From an uncultured Collinsella sp. (lineage in GTDB: Bacteria; Actinomycetota; Coriobacteriia; Coriobacteriales; Coriobacteriaceae): a DNA stretch of 5,756 nucleotides. Made by a program: the position numbers and the translations under genes. Each line of letters starts with the position of its first letter. Position 1 is the stretch's first letter. The notes under the pieces were generated by a model. It searched no databases, was not told where the DNA came from, and worked only from the letters and a program-made list of their open reading frames with translations. The DNA lies in NCBI GenBank assembly GCA_900553475.1, contig USEF01000112.1, positions 1 to 5,756 of the forward strand, given 5' to 3'. Below are positions 1 to 5,756 of the stretch, piece after piece.

Positions 1-772
1 GCTCGATGACCTCGGTAAACGTTGCGTCGAAGAATTTCTCGGTCAGCAGGCGGTATGGCGGATGGTCGGGCTCGCCGGGGTTTTCGCGCACGATCTCGTG
101 CATAACGCCGATGGTCTTGAGCACATACTCCTTATGGATGGGATACTGCCCAAAACGCGTCGCCGCAGTATACAGGCGATCGGTCGCGCGCGGAATCGAA
201 ACAATGCCGAGCGTCTTGCCGAACCAGTCAAAGTCGCCTTGCTTTTTAATGCGGAACTCCTCGCACGGCTTGCCGTGCGCCTCCAGGTACTGATTCACGC
301 GCGTATTCCATACGGTATCGGCCACCAGATGCGACCAGACACCCAGTGTCAAATCGAGCAACGACTGCGCCACATCTTCGGACGCAAGCGAGAACTCACG
401 AGCGCCGGGACCGACAACCGGCTCAGCATCCCTGTAGCGCTGGGGATAGTGCACGCGATTCAGTCGCTCGCGCTCCTCGATAATCGAGGTCGCCGCGGCT
501 GGCGCACCGGTGGGCGAACTTTTAAGCAACGGTGCCACATAGGTATCCCAGAACTCGTGCTCACGCGGCTTAGGGATAGGCTCGGGCTTGGCAAAGTGCG
601 TAATGCGGTACGGGATGGGATCGGCGATGCCGGGGACCATATAGCCCACGAAAATATCCGGAACCACGCAGCCAAACAAAAAGGCATTGCGGTCGCGCAC
701 GCTATTGGCAAGTGCACCGGTGCGCTCCAGCAAACGCTCCGTCTGAGCGATATGAATGTTCCAACTTGGCAT
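1..772 (-). CDS. Probable zinc-dependent phospholipase C family hydrolase, C-terminus cut by window edge
   Basis: The frame stays open from an ATG at 772 to the window edge, giving 257 residues without a stop; the C-terminus lies outside. The protein begins MPSWNIHIAQ, then has the segment FLFGCVVPDIFVGY (residues 31-44), TH at 58-59 and LGVWSHLVADTVWN (143-156). The N-terminal Trp/His, the 'PDI' segment and the GxxxHxxxD pattern (H148, D152) recall the zinc-binding helices of the bacterial zinc-dependent phospholipase C / S1-P1-like fold. I infer a metal-dependent hydrolase of unknown substrate. No signal peptide is evident, so a cytoplasmic location is likely. A second in-frame ATG lies four codons upstream (784). 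I prefer 772 because the G-rich GGGGGTGG lies just before it and the conserved part starts there. The gene lies 80 bp beyond cbiO and probably has its own promoter. Family assignment is from memory of motifs and is moderately sure. Confidence 0.65.
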   Translation of the reverse strand, partial: MPSWNIHIAQTERLLERTGALANSVRDRNAFLFGCVVPDIFVGYMVPGIADPIPYRITHFAKPEPIPKPREHEFWDTYVAPLLKSSPTGAPAAATSIIEERERLNRVHYPQRYRDAEPVVGPGAREFSLASEDVAQSLLDLTLGVWSHLVADTVWNTRVNQYLEAHGKPCEEFRIKKQGDFDWFGKTLGIVSIPRATDRLYTAATRFGQYPIHKEYVLKTIGVMHEIVRENPGEPDHPPYRLLTEKFFDATFTEVIE

Positions 773-798
773 AGCCACCCCCATAAAAAACCTGGATA

Positions 799-807
799 AC
801 TATACCA
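799..807 (-). promoter_or_regulatory. Candidate extended -10 promoter for the hydrolase gene
   Basis: On the minus strand TGGTATAGT reads as an extended -10 element (TGn followed by TATAGT, 5 of 6 matches to TATAAT). It would start transcription near 792, leaving a leader of about 20 nt before the ATG at 772. No -35 match is seen 17 bp upstream, which an extended -10 can tolerate. This is the only promoter-like signal in the 80-bp gap after cbiO. Confidence 0.35.
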
Positions 808-816
808 TCACGGCAA

Positions 817-832
817 AGCCGCGCGGGCGGCT
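817..832 (-). terminator. Weak hairpin after cbiO, possible terminator of the metal-transport operon
   Basis: A perfect 6-bp inverted repeat, AGCCGC / GCGGCT with a CCGC loop, starts 20 bp past the cbiO stop codon. It is very GC-rich but is followed by only two or three T residues before GCCG, so it is a poor intrinsic terminator on its own. It could pause polymerase or protect the 3' end. Position and lack of another candidate are the main support. Confidence 0.3.
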
Positions 833-852
833 ACGCACGCTCTACGCAGCAA

Positions 853-1641
853 CTAGTCCGTAGTACCGCTTTCGGTTCCATACGACGGCGAAGGCGTCTC
901 GACCACATGGTGATATCGATCGATATAGATTGCACGGGCACCCAGGCGTCGCACCAAATCCTGGTGATGCGTGCTCATCAAGACCGTCTTACCCGCCGCG
1001 ACGTAGGCCAGCAAGAAGTTGACCACGATGTCGCATGAATCCTCGTCGAGCCCATTGGTGGGCTCATCGAGCACTAGGATATCGGGGTTCATCGATACAA
1101 CTGCCGCCAGCGCCACACGCTTCTTTTGCCCGCCCGAGAGCTGATAGGGAGAGGCGTCGGCAAGGTCGGCAACCTGGAACAGCCCCATGGCATCGCGCAC
1201 GCGGCGCTCGAGCTCGTCTGCCGGCAGCCCCATCTGCGCGGGACCAAAAGCAACTTCCTCGCCCACCGTGGCGCAGAACAGCTGGGCATCGGCGTTTTGG
1301 AATACGAAGCCCACGCGCTGGTGGAACTTCTGAGCAGCAGCAGAATCCTTCAGATACGCCGCATCGACCACGTGCCCGTCAAACAGGTATGCCCCTGCGT
1401 CCGCGAGTTCAAGGCCGTTAATAAGACGCATAATCGTCGTCTTGCCGCAGCCGTTGGGACCGAGCAGGGCAACGAGTTCACCACGATCGACCTGCAGCGA
1501 CACGCCATCGACAACCGTATGCCCCGCATAGGAGAACACCACGTCGCGCAGCTCGATGAGCGGAACGACCTCGGCGCCGCCCACACCGTTCGTGCCCGCC
1601 GCACTATTCATATCGATCGTCAAAACGTCGCCCTTCCCCAT
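853..1641 (-). CDS. cbiO: ECF transporter ATP-binding protein, CbiO/NikO type
   Basis: This 262-residue ABC ATPase powers the metal importer encoded by the two genes before it and acts on the inner face of the membrane. All core motifs are intact: aromatic A-loop Y38, Walker A GPNGCGKTT (61-69), Q-loop Q115 within VFQNADAQLF, signature LSGGQ (168-172), Walker B ILVLDEP (188-194), D-loop GLDE (197-200) and switch histidine H225. The 'NADAQLF' form of the Q-loop region is typical of ECF-transporter ATPases. With a single ATPase gene, the complex presumably uses a CbiO homodimer. The conserved domain starts only at about residue 28, so the first ~27 residues are a poorly conserved extension; ATG codons at residues 1 and 11 are both possible. 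I keep the ATG at 1641, which has GGGGA about 6 nt upstream. It follows the cbiQ stop by 28 bp, consistent with one transcript. The symbol nikO would apply if nickel is the substrate. Confidence 0.93.
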   Translation of the reverse strand: MGKGDVLTIDMNSAAGTNGVGGAEVVPLIELRDVVFSYAGHTVVDGVSLQVDRGELVALLGPNGCGKTTIMRLINGLELADAGAYLFDGHVVDAAYLKDSAAAQKFHQRVGFVFQNADAQLFCATVGEEVAFGPAQMGLPADELERRVRDAMGLFQVADLADASPYQLSGGQKKRVALAAVVSMNPDILVLDEPTNGLDEDSCDIVVNFLLAYVAAGKTVLMSTHHQDLVRRLGARAIYIDRYHHVVETPSPSYGTESGTTD

Positions 1642-1669
1642 TTACATCCCCAGTCGGAACCAGCAGCGC

Positions 1670-2506
1670 CTACAGCACGGCGCACAACACTGTCAGCAGC
1701 GCCACGCCGGCCGCATAGGCCGCATCGCGCCAGCCAAACCTGGCGCGCGCGGGAGCCGGATACGCACCGGCAAAGCCGCGGCAAAGCATAGCCTCGTCCA
1801 TCGCGCGGCTGCATTTCATCGCCTTGATAAAGGTCATGCCCATGATACCCGCGATCGAATCGGTACGCGAAAATCCCTCGGGCGCACGGCCAACGCTGCG
1901 CAGCATGACCGATTCGCACAGATCGTGCGCCGTACGACCCAGCACCTCGATGTGCTTGAGCGCCATATCAAACGTAAAGATAACTTCGTCGGGTAGATGC
2001 AGCATCTTGAGCGCCGCCGACATGCGGCTCCACGTGAGGGTCCACGAAACGCCCAGCACCAGCGACACATTAATGAAGGTCTTGAGCGCAATCTTGAGCA
2101 TGGCGCCCGTAGCGGAAGCACCCAGCAGCAGGGCAGGCAGCGCCAAAACCACTGCGAGCCCCGCGGCGCCAAGCGCCGGCACAAAGGTCGCGCGCAGCCC
2201 GCGTACGGGACGCACGGCAACGAGCACCAGCGCAATGGCCGCCATCAACATGAGGTACAGCGGGCTTTGTGTCAGGCACACGCACAGGACGCAAACGAAT
2301 ATCCCCACCAGGCGCACCGGAGCCGAAACGCAAGAAAGGGCGCGGTCAACCATCGACCCGCCCTCGTGCGCGCCTCCACCCAGGCGAACCCGCTCAAGCA
2401 GGCTCGCCAGGTGCAGGACGTTCTTTTGCATCACGCGATGACGAGCGCCCGTGGGCTCGTATCGCTCCTCGGCCGCAAGCCAGCTAGGCAGCTCGACCAT
2501 CGCCAT
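1670..2506 (-). CDS. cbiQ: ECF transporter transmembrane coupling protein, CbiQ/NikQ type
   Basis: This 278-residue membrane protein is the T component that links the substrate-binding subunit to the ATPase. Hydrophobic segments lie at about 62-78, 82-98, 107-132 and 137-157, with a final one at 261-278. A cytoplasmic helical region (about 160-245) contains the coupling helices. The second coupling motif is clear as AMLCRGF (239-245, family form AMxxRG); the first is looser (MLRSVG, 201-206). The length is usual for the family. The start overlaps the end of cbiM by 23 bp, indicating translational coupling. Two in-frame ATG codons occur, at 2506 and 2500 (MAMVEL). The GGAG ribosome-binding core is only 3 nt from the first and 9 nt from the second, so initiation at 2500 may actually be favoured. 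It would be named nikQ if the system carries nickel. Confidence 0.9.
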   Translation of the reverse strand: MAMVELPSWLAAEERYEPTGARHRVMQKNVLHLASLLERVRLGGGAHEGGSMVDRALSCVSAPVRLVGIFVCVLCVCLTQSPLYLMLMAAIALVLVAVRPVRGLRATFVPALGAAGLAVVLALPALLLGASATGAMLKIALKTFINVSLVLGVSWTLTWSRMSAALKMLHLPDEVIFTFDMALKHIEVLGRTAHDLCESVMLRSVGRAPEGFSRTDSIAGIMGMTFIKAMKCSRAMDEAMLCRGFAGAYPAPARARFGWRDAAYAAGVALLTVLCAVL

Positions 2507-3569
2507 GGGCTCCGCTTTCCTTGACCGTCAGCGAGATCAGACGGAATGCGATGGTGAGCACCGCCACGCCAATCACGCCGGACAGGATATACATGGCAGC
2601 CTGACCGGCAAAGCCGAGACCCTGCTCCTCGGAATAGGCCTGCAGGTAATCACCCGTAGGCAGAGCGTCGGCAAAGGTCGGGGTGTCGAGACCGACCGAA
2701 GCCTGCAGGCTGTCGTCGCCAGCCTCCTGAACGGCGGTCGCGGCGCCCTCGGCGTCCCACTCACCCCAGGCGTCACCCGTGGCCAGCAGGCCCAGCGGCG
2801 TGGCCACGACAAGCACGGCAACCAAGATGAGCGTGGGGACCAGCGAGGTCTTCTTTGCAGCAGCGCCCTCGGCAGCAAGCTGTCCATCGGCGGCTTCGGG
2901 GCCGACGATAACGCTCGGCGCCGTCTTCTTGATAAAGCCGTAGATCGCGGCAGTCGCCACGCCCTCGACCACGCCGGCTACCAACATATGCGGGATCATC
3001 ATGGCCGGAATGGCAATGGACAGCGGGAAGGGGCAGTACAGCGGAGCGCCCGAAGCATTCGTGAAAAGCATCGGCTGAATACCAAACTCGATTGCTGCGC
3101 ACAGGGCCGCCAGGCACAGGCCGACCCAGCCGCTTACGATGGCCGAAACCGAGGTGCCCCAGCTCTTGTCGTGCAAACGGCTGTTAAGCGCGCGGAACAC
3201 GATGGCTGCGGCAAACGGCAACACGAAGGCCATGTTAAAGCAGTTAGCGCCAAAGGACAGGATGCCGCCGTCGCCAAACAGCAGCGCTTGCAGCGCCAGC
3301 GCGACCGAAACCGCGATAGCCGCGGCCTCGGGGCCCAGCAGCAGCGCGATGAGTGCGCCACCAACGGCGTGGCCAGTGGTGCCGCCGGGCAGCGGCACGT
3401 TGAACATCATAAGCAAGAAGGAAAATGCGGCGCAGATGCCCAGGAAAGCCATGTGCTCGCGATCGAGCGTGGCGCGCACCTTCTTGATACAGTGAACCCA
3501 GACGGGCACCATTGCCACCGCCATGACTGCATCGGTCTGCGGGGACAGATAATTATCTGGAATGTGCAT
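2484..3569 (-). CDS. cbiM: ECF transporter metal-capture membrane protein, CbiM/NikM type with C-terminal CbiN-like extension
   Basis: This 361-residue membrane protein is the substrate-specific component of a cobalt/nickel importer. It starts MHIPDNYLSP, the family hallmark; the start Met and His2 and the His in PGGTTGHAVGG (His67) are the positions that bind the metal ion in NikM/CbiM structures. Other conserved blocks are LFGDGGILSFGANCFNMAF (97-115) and HMLVAGVVEGVATA (194-207). About six membrane helices fill residues 10-215. Beyond ~240 there is a further helix (244-263), the block TPLGLLATGDAWGEW (257-271), an extracytoplasmic stretch and a last helix (323-345). This matches the layout of the small CbiN/NikN subunit fused at the C-terminus, and explains why no separate cbiN is present. 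The ATG at 3569 is fixed by the required Met-His terminus and by GGGAGG 5 nt upstream. Sequence alone does not separate cobalt from nickel, but the upstream NikR-like operator favours nickel (then nikM). Confidence 0.92.
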   Translation of the reverse strand: MHIPDNYLSPQTDAVMAVAMVPVWVHCIKKVRATLDREHMAFLGICAAFSFLLMMFNVPLPGGTTGHAVGGALIALLLGPEAAAIAVSVALALQALLFGDGGILSFGANCFNMAFVLPFAAAIVFRALNSRLHDKSWGTSVSAIVSGWVGLCLAALCAAIEFGIQPMLFTNASGAPLYCPFPLSIAIPAMMIPHMLVAGVVEGVATAAIYGFIKKTAPSVIVGPEAADGQLAAEGAAAKKTSLVPTLILVAVLVVATPLGLLATGDAWGEWDAEGAATAVQEAGDDSLQASVGLDTPTFADALPTGDYLQAYSEEQGLGFAGQAAMYILSGVIGVAVLTIAFRLISLTVKESGAHGDGRAA

Positions 3570-3574
3570 GTACG

Positions 3575-3580
3575 CCTCCC
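3575..3580 (-). promoter_or_regulatory. Ribosome binding site of cbiM
   Basis: GGGAGG lies 5 nt upstream of the ATG at 3569. It is the strongest Shine-Dalgarno match among the three transporter genes and confirms the start that yields the functionally required Met-His N-terminus. Confidence 0.8.
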
Positions 3581-3626
3581 GGTTATCGGCGCACGGAATT
3601 GCAACGCCGCTTGAATCACCTTTCCA

Positions 3627-3654
3627 GTGTTACGTAATGTCAGATTCGTAACAC
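3627..3654 (-). promoter_or_regulatory. Perfect inverted repeat, probable NikR nickel-responsive operator
   Basis: The two arms GTGTTAC and GTAACAC are exact inverted repeats separated by 14 bp; the symmetry extends one base further inward (GTGTTACG / CGTAACAC, 12-bp spacer). The arm sequence and spacing match the NikR recognition form GTGTTAC-N13/14-GTAACAC that I recall being reported for Geobacter NikR, and differ from the E. coli GTATGA-N16-TCATAC form. The site starts about 10 bp after the -10 element and would cover roughly +4 to +32, so a bound repressor would block initiation or early elongation. The inference is that the downstream importer is shut off when nickel is plentiful. The nikR gene itself is not in this window. 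Confidence 0.75.
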
Positions 3655-3664
3655 GCCGCGGGCT

Positions 3665-3693
3665 ATCATAGCAAAACGGCGCACTGCCGACAA
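3665..3693 (-). promoter_or_regulatory. Promoter of the cbiM-cbiQ-cbiO operon
   Basis: On the minus strand, TTGTCG (3693-3688, 4 of 6 to TTGACA) and TATGAT (3670-3665, 5 of 6 to TATAAT) are separated by exactly 17 bp, and the -10 is preceded by TGC, an extended -10 feature. The expected start point near 3658 gives a leader of about 90 nt containing the inverted-repeat operator. The -35 hexamer falls in the loop of the hairpin at 3675-3707. Confidence 0.65.
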
Positions 3694-3707
3694 AGCAGCA
3701 CGCCGTT
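3673..3707 (-). terminator. Rho-independent terminator, probably for the pheT transcript
   Basis: Minus-strand RNA from 3707 to 3675 can form a 13-bp stem (outer arm AACGGCG / CGCCGTT, inner arm CTGC / GCAG, with two G-U pairs between them) around a 7-nt loop TTTGTCG. The last stem bases run into TTTT, a short but real T tail. It lies about 108 bp downstream of the pheT stop and just before the transporter promoter. On the plus strand the following bases are less T-rich, so the minus orientation is preferred. Confidence 0.6.
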
Positions 3708-3708
3708 A

Positions 3709-3814
3709 TGTAATGCGCGTGTCATATATGCAGGCTCAACGGTGCCTTATACCGAAAACAGCAGTCACGTAAGACTCGGCGGCAGCCGACGCTGGCCTAT
3801 ATCCGGCGCAGGAC
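3709..3814 (-). other. Noncoding stretch after the pheT stop, no clear function
   Basis: This ~105-bp piece lies between the pheT stop and the terminator hairpin. I see only a minor hairpin, TCGGC / GCCGA with a 4-nt loop at 3776-3789, without a T tail. No ORF with a ribosome binding site, no tRNA and no cobalamin-riboswitch signature was recognised. Confidence 0.4.
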
Positions 3815-5756
3815 CTAGCCGCGGACCTCGCCGTTTACGCCCTTGCACACCTTGGTAACGATCTTCTGGTGCGCCTTTTCGACCTCTTCGCTGGTAAGCG
3901 TGTGGTCGTCGGAGCGATACGTAAGCGCAAAGGCCATGGACTTCTTGCCCGCTCCGATGCGGATGGGATCGCGGTAGACGTCGAACAGACGCACATCCTC
4001 GAGCAGCTTGCCTCCGGCGCTGGTAATACGGCGCTCAAGATCCTCGCAGGTCACAGTGTTGTCGACCACGATAGCAAGGTCGTGCTCAACGGCCGGGTAC
4101 TGCGAGAACTCACGGTAGTTCTCCTGGTTGCGGGCGCCCTTGATCAGCTTGTCCAGGTCGAGCTCAAAGGCAACGACAACCTCGTCAATGCCCATAGCCT
4201 CGCGCGCCTCGGGGTGAATCTCGCCAACCCAGCCCAGCACGGTACCGCCGGACAGAACCTCGGCGGCGCGACCCGGCTGCAAGAAGGCATAGCCCTCGCC
4301 CTCGACGGGACGGAAGCGAACCTTCTCGATGCGCAGCTGAGCAAGCAGCTCCTCGACAATGCCCTTGCCAAAGAAGAAGCGCAGCTTACGGTACTTCATG
4401 TTCCAGGACTGCTCGCTCCACTGGCCCGAGAGCACGCCCGCCACGGACTTGGTCTCCTTGGGCAGGCTGGCGTTCTCGCGGCCATGGAACAGGCTGCCGA
4501 CCTCGTACAGGTGCACGTTGGGCGTGCCGTGGGCCTCGTTGTAGGCCACAGACTGCAGCAGACCCGGCAGCAGCGAGCGGCGCATCTCGGTCTGCTCGGC
4601 CACCAGCGGGTTCATGAGAACCACGGGGCAGCCGCGGCCCTCGGTGGACATACCAATCTTCTCCAGGTCGCCCGGGGCGGCAAAGCCAAAGGTCGTGGTC
4701 TCGTTGAGGCCGCAGGCGCGCAGGATCTCGCCGACCTTACGGGTGAGCTTCTGCTCGCGGGTCAGGCCGCCGATGTGGTTCTTGGCAGCCGGGATGGTCG
4801 CCGTAACGCGGCCCATGCCCCATAGGCGCAGGACCTCCTCGATCAGGTCGATCTCACGCGGCAGGTCGGGACGGAAGCTCGGCGGGGTGACCATGAAGTC
4901 CTCGCCGTCGCGCTCGACGGTGCAGCCCAGGCGGGTGAGCGAACGCTCGATAAAGTCGGGCTCGATGTCGGCACCGCAGATGGCACGCACGCGGGCCAGG
5001 CGCAGCTTAATGCTGTCGATGGTCTTGGGCGCGGGGAACACGTCCACATAGCCGGGAGCAACCTCGCCGCCGGCGATCTCCTCGATCAGCGCGCAGGTAA
5101 CGTTGGCAACATCCACGCAGCCGGTCTCGTCAACCTGGCGCTCAAAGCGAATGGAGGCATCGGAGATCAGCGACAGGTCGCGGCTGGTGTGCGAGGTGCG
5201 ACCGGCGTTGAAGCAGGCGCTCTCGACCATCACGTCGACGGTGTCGTCCTCGATCTCGGAATCCATGCCGCCCATAACGCCGGCCAGCGCCACGGGGCGC
5301 TCACCGTCGGTGATAAGGCCCATGCCGGCGTCGAGCGTGCGCTCCTCGCCGTCGAGCGGAATGTCGATGGCGGCGTCCGGCGTATGGACCGGCGCACTGC
5401 GGCGCGGCACATGGGTGCGCTGCGGCGGAAGGTCCTCTTCCTCCACTGGCTCATAGGGCACGCGCTCGTGCGAGCGCACGGCCTCGATCACGGCGGCAGG
5501 CGTCAAGCGGAACGCCATCATCAAAAATGCGACGAACATCACGACGAGCAGGATCATTGCCAGCACCTTTTTCACCAGCAGCACCAGCATGATCGCAAGC
5601 GACGCGGACACCGCGCCGCCGGACTCGAGCGCGTTGCCACTCGTCCACAGAAGCTTCAAGATGCCATCCATGTTGACATACTCCTCCTTGCAGAGGGCGA
5701 TGTGCATGATCGCGCCGAACACGACCGGCAGCAGCGCCGTGCCGACAAGGCAGGAC
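3815..5756 (-). CDS. pheT: Phenylalanyl-tRNA synthetase beta chain, C-terminal two-thirds, fused in frame to a foreign membrane segment
   Basis: PheT pairs with PheS in an (alpha-beta)2 enzyme charging tRNA-Phe in the cytoplasm. Numbering is from a GTG at 5722, though the frame is open to the window edge. Residues ~122-235 are the C-terminal half of the B3/B4 editing domain (LDGEERTLD, ITDGERPVALAGVMGG, SACFNAGRTSHTSRDL, IRFERQVD). Residues ~236-312 are B5 (SFRPDLPREIDLIEEVLRLWG), ~315-530 the catalytic-like core (ACGLNETTTFGF, NPLVAEQTEMRRSLLPGLL), and ~537-633 the C-terminal ferredoxin-fold anticodon-binding domain (YREFSQYPAVEHDLAIVV). The stop is the TAG at 3815. A normal PheT is about 800 residues and has ~300 more before LDGEER: the B1 domain, the OB-fold tRNA-binding domain, B2 and half of the editing domain. 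All are missing here and replaced by unrelated sequence, and no pheS precedes it within the window. As written, the product should not be a working PheT. PheT identity is certain; the fusion's reality is not. Confidence 0.9.
   Translation of the reverse strand, partial: SCLVGTALLPVVFGAIMHIALCKEEYVNMDGILKLLWTSGNALESGGAVSASLAIMLVLLVKKVLAMILLVVMFVAFLMMAFRLTPAAVIEAVRSHERVPYEPVEEEDLPPQRTHVPRRSAPVHTPDAAIDIPLDGEERTLDAGMGLITDGERPVALAGVMGGMDSEIEDDTVDVMVESACFNAGRTSHTSRDLSLISDASIRFERQVDETGCVDVANVTCALIEEIAGGEVAPGYVDVFPAPKTIDSIKLRLARVRAICGADIEPDFIERSLTRLGCTVERDGEDFMVTPPSFRPDLPREIDLIEEVLRLWGMGRVTATIPAAKNHIGGLTREQKLTRKVGEILRACGLNETTTFGFAAPGDLEKIGMSTEGRGCPVVLMNPLVAEQTEMRRSLLPGLLQSVAYNEAHGTPNVHLYEVGSLFHGRENASLPKETKSVAGVLSGQWSEQSWNMKYRKLRFFFGKGIVEELLAQLRIEKVRFRPVEGEGYAFLQPGRAAEVLSGGTVLGWVGEIHPEAREAMGIDEVVVAFELDLDKLIKGARNQENYREFSQYPAVEHDLAIVVDNTVTCEDLERRITSAGGKLLEDVRLFDVYRDPIRIGAGKKSMAFALTYRSDDHTLTSEEVEKAHQKIVTKVCKGVNGEVRG
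5360..5756 (-). other. Non-PheT N-terminal segment: membrane helices plus acidic/proline-rich linker, FtsK/SpoIIIE-like
   Basis: Upstream of the PheT part the same frame encodes a helix-like stretch at the window edge (CLVGTALLPVVFGAIMHIAL), a short loop, SGGAVSASLAIMLVLLV, a strongly hydrophobic helix (residues ~53-71 from the GTG at 5722), then RLTPAAVIEAVR and a charged, proline-rich tail (PYEPVEEEDLPPQRT). This order (helix, loop, SGG-x-x-S segment, last helix, disordered linker) resembles the end of the four-helix membrane domain of FtsK/SpoIIIE DNA translocases running into their linker. The match is by layout, not by a diagnostic motif, so it could be another membrane protein. AAGGAGGAG lies 9 nt before an ATG at 5671, which would be a good internal start (MDGILKLL), but the Lys-Glu-Glu codons may produce it by chance. 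The true start lies outside the window if the frame is continuous. Confidence 0.5.

Noticed and set aside
62..799. Long plus-strand open frame of 245 codons
   Set aside because: It is antisense to the hydrolase gene, whose product has recognisable conserved blocks; the plus-strand translation is rich in Arg/His/Gln with no family resemblance, as expected of a GC-rich shadow frame.
2451..3614. Plus-strand open frame of 387 codons, the longest on that strand
   Set aside because: It lies opposite cbiM, which is unmistakable. Its translation is low-complexity, rich in Gly, Arg, Gln and His, with no plausible start signal.
3570..3814. Possible cobalamin riboswitch upstream of the CbiM-type gene
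   Set aside because: No B12-box-like sequence or the multi-helix layout of about 200 nt was found; the predicted leader from the promoter is only about 90 nt and is occupied by the inverted-repeat operator.
3869..4825. Plus-strand open frame of 318 codons
   Set aside because: It is antisense to the certain PheT region; the Leu/Ala/Gly-rich translation is a codon-bias mirror of that gene.
5340..5420. Insertion sequence or transposon end explaining the PheT chimera
   Set aside because: No terminal inverted repeats, target duplication or transposase fragment is visible around the join; the sequence passes directly and in frame from one protein to the other.
5661..5671. Independent gene start at the ATG at 5671 with AAGGAGGAG upstream
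   Set aside because: The frame upstream stays open to the window edge and encodes a further hydrophobic helix, so the purine-rich run is more likely the codons for Lys-Glu-Glu; kept only as a remark.

Overview
The window is GC-rich (roughly 60% by eye) and densely coded, and every gene I can support lies on the minus strand. The protein sequences look like a Gram-positive, probably Coriobacteriia (Collinsella-like) genome. That placement is inference from protein style and GC content, not from a marker gene. The long plus-strand open frames are shadows of the minus-strand genes.

In the direction of transcription (high to low coordinates), the window opens inside an unusual fused reading frame at 5756-3815. 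Its last ~515 codons are clearly the C-terminal two-thirds of phenylalanyl-tRNA synthetase beta chain (PheT). The first ~130 codons are a membrane segment plus an acidic/proline-rich linker that do not belong to PheT and most resemble the end of an FtsK/SpoIIIE-type membrane domain. The join lies near 5345-5365 and is in frame. It is either a chimeric assembly or a real rearrangement, and it is the strangest thing here.

A 245-bp intergenic region (3570-3814) follows. It carries a hairpin with a short T tail (likely the pheT terminator), a good promoter whose -35 sits in the hairpin loop, and a perfect inverted repeat GTGTTAC-N14-GTAACAC just downstream of the -10. That repeat matches the nickel repressor (NikR) operator form described for Geobacter. 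A strong ribosome binding site precedes the next gene.

That gene starts a compact three-gene operon for a group I energy-coupling-factor (ECF) transition-metal importer: CbiM/NikM-type substrate-capture membrane protein (3569-2484), CbiQ/NikQ-type coupling membrane protein (2506-1670) and CbiO/NikO-type ATPase (1641-853). The operator argues that the substrate is nickel rather than cobalt, although the proteins alone fit either. CbiM binds the metal through its N-terminal Met-His and His67, CbiQ couples it to the ATPase, and CbiO supplies ATP hydrolysis.

After a weak hairpin and a candidate extended -10 promoter (799-832) comes a last gene (772 to the window edge). It encodes the first 257 residues of a probable zinc-dependent phospholipase C family hydrolase, cut off by the window end. 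No mobile element, CRISPR array, tRNA or rRNA was seen.
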